Source: Bolinopsis microptera (Eukaryota > Ctenophora > Tentaculata > Lobata > Bolinopsidae). Taken from it: a stretch of 64,000 nt of DNA. Numbering within the stretch: the stretch's first letter is position 1; every line of letters starts with the position of its first letter. The stretch lies in contig NC_087073.1 in assembly GCF_026151205.1 (NCBI RefSeq), positions 11,749,578 through 11,813,577 on the forward strand. Reading direction: 5' to 3'. The position numbers and the translations under genes are program-made. Positions 26,101 to 36,300 of this stretch are shown one piece after another. The notes under the pieces were generated by a model. That model did not search any database, had not been told where the DNA came from, and saw only the letters and a program-made list of their open reading frames with translations.

Positions 26101-29100
26101 TCGTTCCGTTGATATTCATATCACATTCATCATTCTAAAACACTTAGTCAGAATTAACCCTGTGTGTGATATTTGCATCGTAACTCCACATTTAACCGGT
26201 GATACTTTGCACTTTTAACACTCAACTATCTCAAAAAGGTTCAATAATCACATTGAGAAGCAGGACACACTCACAGAATGTAAATTCATCATTAGAGGTG
26301 CAAGAAATGAATATTTTGTGATTTCTGGCTCATATCTGCACAATTAACAGATATAAAGAGATGAATGACTTAATTATGTGATATTTGAATCTTTTTGGAC
26401 CACATATTAAAATTTGGTTAACTTTCATAGCATACTCCTTGAGATACAAGTATTTTAAAATGCTTCACACAATTTTGACAGTGAAAAATCAATCTCTAGT
26501 GCCACCTTTTTATGAACGTGTCCTTATGACTTAGAACCTTGTAACTTGGCAACAATGTTCTTCAAGGTATTTTGAGTTTTTTTTATGAAACGATTTATGA
26601 TATCTTGCTCCAAAGCTGAGATATGAGGTTAATCATGAGCGAGTGCGGGTTACAAAATTTACAAAATTAAAAATGGTTAACCTCATAAAAAGAGTTAGGA
26701 GCAAAATTACAACAATCGTTACATAACAAACTTTTAAATTTATGTCAGGAACATAAGTTCCAAATTTGAGGTGAAAAGGATAAAAGCTCTAGGAGAAGAT
26801 AGGTTTTTGAGGTGGTAAATAAATTGTTCAGGAGAGTCAAAAGACTGATTCTGAGAAAATATGTTAACCTCAATTTTCCAACAAATAAAGGACATATAAT
26901 AGTTCTGTTCACATTGGATGGCCAATTGATACCCATTGATAAGTTTAACTTGTGATGAGAGCATCAAAATGTTAAGAACTGGTTATTTGTGAAGTTGTGA
27001 GGTTAACTGATTAAAAAGGCAATAGTTAACCTCAATTTTACGACAAACTAGGCGGTCTGGGGGGCTAAGGGTGGTGTGCAAGCGCCAGTACGTGGGCTGC
27101 CAACTGGCAAAAAACGTTTTTTCGACCTCGGACCCCCCCCCCCCCCTGTGGACTTAAGAGAGAGAGAATAAGAGAGATATACAACATATCAGACGCATTG
27201 CTTCTAGTAAGAACAAGGTCCAAAATTCCACCCCCAATGTGTGTTGTACCGGAAATATGCTGGATGAGGCTATAGTTTGATATGAGACGGGAAAAGTTCA
27301 TTGTATCAGGATCAGTGAGGTCTTCGACATGGATATTGAAGACTCCAGCAATGATCAGTCTGCCGGGGAGGTGGGTTAAGGCCAGAGGGGGGGGGGGGGG
27401 GGGGGGGTAAGGGGTCAAAAACATCAACCAAAATATTATTTTCTAAATCAATATAATTTTTGATGACAAAAACATTGCTGCTATTCACATATTTGTAGCT
27501 GCTTAACTTTGTTTAATAATTGAGGTTAACCGATTTTCACAAAATTGACTATACGACATTGAGGTTAATAAAATTGAGGTTAATATTTTATTACACTCCA
27601 TAATTTTTTGTTATCCCGGTCTATGTCAGCAAATTTTAACTCTAAATTTTAGGTTCATAATTATCAGAAAAAGTAATTTCCAAACGTGATTAAATGAGGT
27701 TAACCTCTTTTTTTTAGATATAGCGAGAATAGATCAAATTTGATAGAGCTATTATTTTCATCGTTAGTTTACGGTATACAGATTTCTAAATAGGTGACGT
27801 GTTGATTGACTTTCTTTTATCTTGGGAAAATGAAAAAATGAGGTTAACCATCACATTTTGGTACCGTAGGGAATATACATACGATTCTTACTTATGTAAT
27901 GTACCACAATATCGCAGTGAGGTATCTATTGGTATCACAATACCTGCAACTATAATCACGTGACAAAGGTGATTTGAACTGACCATATTTTAATAGAAGA
28001 TTTTATCCGTAAATGGCTAAAAAATGAGGTTAACCTCTCATTTTTTGAATATCTGACCAGTCAAATACATGTTAACCTCAAAAACTTAATCGTTACATTG
28101 TGGAAATGTTTTACTACATATATAATAACATATTAATAAACCAATCCCAGTGTTACATGGTCTTAAGCGAGGTCAACAACCAATTTTTTACTACTTTTAA
28201 GCAGTAAGTGTTTACAGGAAGTCTTGGTTAACCTCATTTTTTACAATACAATTTTGAAAACACTAAATAGCATCTACCTCAAAACACATTTTGTGACCTT
28301 TCGATCCGATTCCTTAGTTGAGAAAACCGGCCACTCCCTGATCTTGAGGTTTGGTACAGTGGTTCCTTGGACAATTATTCTCATTTATTATGCAGCGATT
28401 TTTTTAAATTTGACTCGTTTCTCGAATTATGAGGTAAACAAGCTAAATTTTCCGAATTTTTGACATGGTTAACCTCATAATTCGAGAACCGAGTCAAATA
28501 AAAATCGCTGCATAATAAATGAGGATAATTGTCCAAGGAACCACTGTACCAAACCTCAAGATCAGGGAGTGGCCGGTTTTCTCAACTAAGGAATCGAAAG
28601 GTCAAAAAAGTTACAGCCGTTTAAAGATCCAGTTTAACATGTAATAACAGGTAAACCTCAAAATTTAGCGCGCGATATCTCAGGAACGCAAGGTCAGATT
28701 TTGATTAGGTTTTTTTCTTCTTGTTCGTCTCCAGCAGCTATTATCAAATATGTGAAAACTAGAAAAGTGCCATTTCCCCCCCCCCCCCGCCCCTCTGGCC
28801 TTAAACTGTCGAGATATTCATCAAATTCCCGTAAAAAGTCTGACATTTTGGACATTTTAGCTGTACAAGATCGATAAACACAGCATAAACGAAGAAGATC
28901 ATTAGAAGTTGACTTCATCACACACTCAACATGTTCAAATGATTTGTGGGTCTTGGTAGGTCGTTTATTGAAGGTAAGATCTTTCTTAAAGGCAATAGCG
29001 ACACCATCTCCTCTACCTGCTCTAGATTGATGAACAATATTATAGCCTAGGTCTTTTATTACCGCTATTTTTGATGTGTCTCCTTTACGTAGCCAAGTTT

Positions 29101-30262
29101 CTGTCAGAAAACATGCATTGATATTGGAGTCAGACAGTTGCTCAAATACTTGTGCCGTTTTATTACATAGTGACCTCGTGTTAAACAGTCCGACATTTAG
29201 GTTGAGAAGCGTAGTCTTTACATGTTTTTTGAGTACTCTGTTCTTTGTCGAAGACTCTCTTTCTCCAGCCTTATCATGGGACAGTTTTCAGCACCAGAGT
29301 GATGGGTGTTTCAAGATTCTCTGTATGATTCATAAGTGGAGTGTGAGCAATTGGTGCATCTGTGACTTCTTCTGACTTTCTGACCTCTTTGTAGGGACAA
29401 GCCCGGGTTATGTGTGATGCACTACAATACATACAAATAACATCAGCTTCCTTGCACTGAGATGAAATGTGTCCCAGTTTCTGACATCGGAAGCACTGCT
29501 TAAGATCAAATCTATCGACTACATTACATCTGGAATTTCCTATGTAAATGGACTGATTGTTTAACTGGAAATGCCTTATTTCAGGAGACACTTTAATCCC
29601 AACCGTAGTGTAGTCTCTTCCATAATTGACATACACAACTTTAAATGTTCTATCATGATTGGTCACCAAATCTTTAACATAATGATACTTTTCCAAAAGC
29701 TTCACTTCCATAAAGGTTTTAACCTTCTCTCGAAATTCAGGAACTGGTAGATTTTCAAAGACAATGTGGGAGATTAAGTTGTTTATATGTGACTTTCGGG
29801 AACATTTTCTTTGTATCATTAACAGTGATTTTGGACGAAGTTACAGCTGATGAGTTTGCAAGGGCTATTTTCCCATCCTCTCTATCTTTTTCTGAAGGGA
29901 AGGAGATAACAATTTTGCCTGTCTTTGGTTCAGGGGTCAAGAAGATCATGGGTATTGTACCAAGGGCATTGCTAGCTAGCTTCCCTGCTTCCTCAAGATT
30001 AATATTACTAGCTTCTATCTAGTGAAGGTGGTGTGGCAAAGCCTAAAAGACACAGTCAGATTGTTGTCAGCTCGCTGACTGTAAGGGAGGAGGTATATCC
30101 GTATTTCGCTGCTACTGATGCAGTCCTTGATCTGGCAATCAAGGCTTCTCTGTTTTTCGTCTAACTATGTACCGTTGGGCTTGTGGAACCCGTAAGGGGG
30201 ACAATGGACATACATAGGTTGGAATGGTTTTGTGCACCAAGAGAAGTGAGGGAATGAGGGGT

Positions 30263-30304
<42 letters not shown>

Positions 30305-33300
30305 TTAGAGAGTTGTTATGGTGGTTTGGATCAGTAGGTGGAGTGTTTGGTTGGAGCCTTCTGTTTTGCTGTATAGCATTTTAGTCACTCCGCAGTTTAT
30401 TAACTGTGTCTCAACTCTGTTTTGTTGAATACTGCTGGGATTGGCCAGCTACCATGGGGTAAGACGGGTGGCAGACAACTGAACCCAATTGAACCTAGTT
30501 CCCACGCAGTTAACAGGCACCCAATCAGCTTAATTCCCAATTTTTTACTGGATTAGAAACCAAACTATGGGAAGAGACTGAGAGGATGACTCCGTAAAGG
30601 CTGGATGGCCTGTGTTCTCGAGGATGCGGCTGACAGGTGTCGATAACATCAGCAGAGACGCAGTAAAACAGTTAGCTCTAAAACTAGTGGAACACCGTAG
30701 AAGAGATGCGTGTGATGCAGGCCACTCCAACGACTAGGAGGAGACCTCTTCAATCTTCATGTAGCATGTATGTATTGATATTTTACCGGGGTAAGCACAG
30801 GGCTCCAATGCTCTAAATTACAGTGGTCATGATCTATCCTATAGTGATAATGACCACAGTCATATCACTGAAAATCCGGTAAGACCCATATGATAAGATA
30901 GATAGTGTGCCTGGTTTTGGTCTTTAGGTTGAGTAGTGGTCGGAGCCTGCAGCGGATCTGCAATAGAGAAGTCAGACGGGGTCATAAAAGTGGCTGCCCG
31001 GGTTAACAATAAAGGCTTTGTAGACATCCCTCCACTTTCCTGTACTCCGGAAAAGGACAAATTTAGGTAGTCGAGAGTCCTCGACGGTTGAAGCAGGAGA
31101 GGGACAGAGTTGTATCTGTGTATGTGGACGTCGGTTTGACACAGTCAAAGGCAGGAATATCCATCGGGGTCGAATGAAGTGCATTTGGGAAGGGGAGTCG
31201 TCGGCTGGCAGTATGCCTGTAACTTCGACGGAGGTATCTAGCCAGGACAACAACCACAGTGCTAGAGATATCCGGGCTCTCCTTGACAAGATAATTTCAG
31301 TCGAACCACATGCTAGCAAAAGAGACAAGGTGAAGTGGCCGGCGTCCAATGATGGTCGATGGAGTAAGTTTGATGAGTGTGCGGTAGAAAAGTTTGCAGT
31401 GGTTCTCAAGCGGAAACCATTTCAAGAGAAGATGGTGAGTCATTGTGATGTAGTGTACGACGAGGGTGTCAAGTTGTTTGGTATTGTTGAAGTAGGTGCT
31501 GGTAGTGGAAAGAAGTCCATGAGCTTTAAGAACAGGCGAAAAGAGGAGATTGACAGCCTGATTGAAGAGAGGAAGCAGTTGAGGAGGAAGAAAAGGAAGG
31601 CAAGGAGTGAGATAGAGAAGAATGGTTATAAGGCATTATTGAGAGTGTTGGCTGGTCGGTTGATGAAGTTGAGAAGGGCTGAGAAAAGGAGACAGAAGCA
31701 GAGAGAGATAAGGAGAGTTAGAGGGGATTTTGGACGCGACCCTTTCAAAACAGTCAAGGAAGTGCTAAATCCAAGTCCAGGCGAGGAGCAAGAGTGCCCC
31801 GGGTAACTACGGGATCCCGTACACAGTGTACAAGAGATGTCCTGGTATTGCCAAGAATCTCTGGGACCTGTTAATAACTGGATATAAGTTAGAAGAATAT
31901 CCTGACAATTGTAGGTACTTTGAGGGTGTCTACATCCCAAAGGCGGATGGCGACTTCTCAACGAGTTCAGGACGGCCTATTTCCCTGGGTAACATTCAAG
32001 GGAAGATTTATTTGGCGATCCTGGCGAAGAGGTTGACCAGCTTTGTTGTGTCGAATGGATATGTAGACCTCTCTATACAGAAGGGTGGTGTACCAGGCGT
32101 CCGTGGTTGCACAGAGCATTTTGGTGCCATGTGGGAGGTATTGAAGGAGGCAAAGGTCAAGAAGAAGGATTTGAGTGTAGTATGGCTTGACCTGGCTAAC
32201 GCTTACGGAGCGGTACCCCATGTTCTGATTGCCAGGGCCCTCAGCTCCGTTTCTACAACGTCCCCGAGAAGGTTATCAACATTATCCTACGGTACTTCTC
32301 CGGGGTATTCGGAAGGTTCTCCTCAAGAACGGTGACATCAGACTGGCAGCAGTTTGAGATAGGAATCTTCATGGGGTGTGTGATATCAGTCATCTTGTTT
32401 GTCTTGTGCATGAACCTTGGACATGAACACCTAAAGTCTAAGGTTCCGAGAAGCATTGAGTACATCAAGGATATGATGACATACCGATACCAACTCTGAA
32501 GCTGTTTATGGACGATAGCTGTCTGACCACTGCACTGCACGTGCAGAGGACATGCAAACGTTATTCAATGTGTTTCAGAAGTACGTGGACTGGTCCAGAT
32601 TTAAGTTAAAGTCGGTGAGGTGATTCCGACTGTGTCAGAAAAGCCGATAAAGTTCCTTGGGAGATGGATAAGAGTGGAAGGAAATGACAAATCAGTCATC
32701 GACTGAACCAAGGTTGACCTGAACACTTTTCTTCGGAGACTCGATGAAAGTTCTCTTACTGGACTCCAGAAGGGCTGGGGATATCAGTACATGGTCCTTC
32801 CAAAGCTGAAGTGGCCTCTTGCCATCTATGATATTCCGATCACAACAGTTACCAGATGGGAACAGAATACTAATAGTTTCCTCAGAAAGTGGTTAGGGGT
32901 AGGGCACACTCTGAGTGGTCTTTGTCTGTTCAGTCAATCATCCAGTGTGGCCTTACCGGTGAGCAGCTTGACAGATACATGGAAGATAGAGACGTGTCGA
33001 CTGTTGCAGTCTTATCAGACATCTAAGGATGACCTGATTAAAGCAGTCCAGCCCCAAGTTCGTTCTGGTAGAGTTTGGAGGCCTGAGACAGAACTGGAAG
33101 AGGCCAGAAGAGATTTAGTCTGTGAATCAGTGCGAGGGATGGTGCAACCGCAAAAAATAGTTGGCATCGGTTTTGGTGATTGGAAAAACCTTGGGAGAGG
33201 ATGGATGAGCGGGAAAGAGAGAGAGGGAGGGTATGCTGAGAGTGAAGGAGAACATTGAAAGAGAGAGGGAGGTGCAAGTATGTTCTCTGGAGATGCAGAG

Positions 33301-36300
33301 CAGGTGGGGTGAGTGGAGAGAGCTCGTAATGAAGACTTCCATTGTGATCGCCGAGTGAACACTTATAAGAACAAGGCCGGCGATGGAAGACCGTTTATTG
33401 ATTTTGTTCCTGCTGGGAGGAGAAAAGCAGGTACAGACGACCGGAAGGAGAGCCGTGGTTTTGGGATCCTAGGTGGGTCTCGGGATTGGATAGTGCTGTC
33501 AGACATTGAGGGACAGCTTAAGTTTCCCATTATATTTGGAAAGCTTTCAGTCATTATGGCCTGCCATGTAAATACATTCTAATTATACAGGCATTCTTTA
33601 AGGGGGCCGGGGGGGGGGGGTCTTCATCAAAATTCTCTCGAAATTGACTTTTTAGTTGTTTCTGATAGAGGGGAGTGATATCTATCAGCTGCTTTAGATA
33701 CAGACTATGCAGATGACATGGCTGTACTGGATAACAGCAAGGAAGGTCTTCAAGAAACAACTGACCTTTTGTGTATGTATGGTGCCCAGGGAGGTCTCAG
33801 AAGCAAACTCTGGAGGGAGATGATACGTCACAAACGGGAGTTAATTGGTGCAGGCCACTCGAATGTGCAGCATAGGCAGAGGTGGAATGATTCCTAGATT
33901 TCTGGACGGAGTGGATCTCTCCACTCAGTTGCGAAAGTCTTGCTTTCAATGATGAAATCTCCACGGTAGGCATGCTGTAAGATACAGCACTTGAGATGGC
34001 ATCAGATACAGCTTGGATGTTTTTACTGTAGTCAACACTAGACTGGAGAGCTTCATCCAATCTAGCTGAGGTGCTGCTGTTTGGCTTGGAATGGATTGAC
34101 GTGAAGCACCATGGACATTCCCAGTACTGAAGGATGGCATCAAGATCAATCTGACCAATCTGGTTTGCTCCCTTAAGGTTACTGCAAGAGGCGTGCCAAT
34201 GCTGAGAGCACCCGCAACATTTGAGAAGCCATTCTTTGCCCTCAACTAAATTGAGGGTTAAATGAGGAGTGCCAGGGGTACCTGTTAAACGTTCAAGAAA
34301 CTTCCTAAGATACCCCTTCAGTGCATACTGTAAACATAGTACTATTAACTATTACTATTTATGTTCGAAATAATTCCTGTGATTCCACTGCTCCTGCAAT
34401 GTCACCACCGTGGCCAAAAAAGTGACAGATCTTGCTTATTTTTAATGGAACGTGTCCAAAAACATTTTTAAAGCAATTTATGATCGAATACTAGTGTTCA
34501 TTGATTGTTGAAAGAATCATATTAATAACTTAATCTATTGATAAGTTGATAGTAAATCGATTAAGTCATAATTAAGGAAAATTCGTGAAAAATAATTTGG
34601 GGAAAATAATGATGGTGACCTAAATTTTGGTAGTTCGAAAATGTGGTGTTTTTTGTTTGTTGAAAAACCACCGACTTTCGTGAGTTTCGTACCATTTAAA
34701 TATGTCCCGTAAGATAATTAAAACTTCTCTCAGTTTTACTATTATAATTTGAAACAGGAGGAACATCTAGGAGAAAATAGTCTTGTTCAGTTCGCAGTAC
34801 ACGTACAGGTTGACTCTTGATGTTTAAAATACATTTGGTGATATAGTCTGGACCTGTGTGGTCATTCAGAAATATAAGTTTATTATAATATTAAGTTCAA
34901 AATTAAGAGTATGATATAAATACGTTATACATAACGTATCAAATTTATTGTGATGTTACATATTGTGTCTTGTTAAGTTATCACTTCATGTCGGATCACA
35001 TCGCGCCATATTACAATTATTAGTGCTATGGTTTGCAGGGTAATGCAGGGTATGGTATCCTAGGAAGATTAGAGATACTAGCAGGAACCCGAATAAGTAT
35101 TTAACCCTAAAATGGTGTCAAGACTCAAGAGTCTAAAATAATTATTACCTATTTAATTTTGGGCTCTAAAATTTTGGGCTCTAAAATTCCTATTCCTTGG
35201 CCAATTTTTTATTTTTTCATGCTGATTTGGATGCCATTAAAGCATTTGACCCAGTCAACAAAAGTTTCAGTTATATATCCACCAGCGGGCTATATTTGCA
35301 CCAGCAGGCCTGCGCAGCCCGCTAGTTAGAAGACCTGATATATCCCGGCCCGCTATCACAGCCTGCTGATATAGCGGGAGCCCGCTATACCATCGGGCGA
35401 TATAATAATATAGCACGGAGATATATATATTTTATTTTTGTGTCCGGTAGGGCTGCTCATGCAGCTCGTGTGCCGATGACATGAAACTTAAAGTAGTATC
35501 TTAAACTGACGTTAAACACACCACAAACTATACGAACACAAAAAAACAACAAATTGAAATTCCCACACTGCTCAAATTTTGGGGGCTAATAAACTTTAAC
35601 TATTACAAGACACGTACACCATATTTATGTCACTGACACGTCTACATCTTAATGGTTCCCACGGCTCAAGGAATGCACTATATCACTTATCGGCCTCAGT
35701 CCCTATACCACGCAGCGCAATATGATTGGCTGACATTGAACACGTGACGTGTTACTATGGTTGCAAAAATTCGTGACGACATAAAGTCTAAGTTGGTGCT
35801 TATTGTTTATACAAGATCCAGTGTTTCTTTTAACTTTCTAACTGTTCGTTTCATTTCTGCAATAGCTCTCTTGAGTCTCTATTTCAGTTAATAAATATTG
35901 AAATTTTAGGCCGGAATTTTACGTGTAATTCTATTGTGTTCCCGAAAGAAATTTTGCCCTGTTTTTTGTTTTGAAACTACGTAAGCAAGTACTTCGTGAT
36001 CTCGAGCTATCTAATTGGTAACTGATGGTATTACAGTCAGTTTATAGTTATACAGTTGATAAAGTCATAGCGAGCACCCAATTGTTTGATCGGCCTTACA
36101 CAGTACACACGGTGCACTGATTAAGTTTAACTGTCATTGTACATCTGACGTGTTGTAATGGTAACAGAAATTCTTTGTTACTCGTAGCATGGATTAATGG
36201 AGAATTATGGAGTTTTTAATCTATGCTAATGCGATTAAGTGATTAACATCCCGTTGACTGTTCATCGATTCGGTTGATGTGTAATACCATTATAGTATGT

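Larger units (their letters stand above)
27158..30165 (-). mobile_element. LINE with CCHC ORF1 and endonuclease, split by X2
   Basis: Read on the minus strand. ORF1 covers about 30165-29274 (broken by a frameshift near 29760-29810) and carries two knuckles, CFRCQKLGHISSQC and CMYCSASHITRAC. ORF2 starts about 29230 with an apurinic-type endonuclease (NVGLFNTRS, FLTETWL, GRGDGVAI). It is interrupted at 28801 by X2 and continues at 27375 down to about 27165 (PGRLIIAG.FNIHVEDLTD, ILDLVLT). The catalytic GDFN is GVFN here, so this copy is inactive. No RT follows; the 3' part is lost where X1 begins. Type: CR1/L2/Jockey-like. Confidence 0.88.

Noticed and set aside
25100-28660. CRISPR-like array of short repeats
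   Set aside because: Motif spacing is irregular, both orientations occur, copies vary, and the setting is a eukaryotic transposon.
29789-30022. Plus-strand open frame opposite LINE ORF1
   Set aside because: The minus-strand reading gives a coherent ORF1; the plus frame has no recognisable content.
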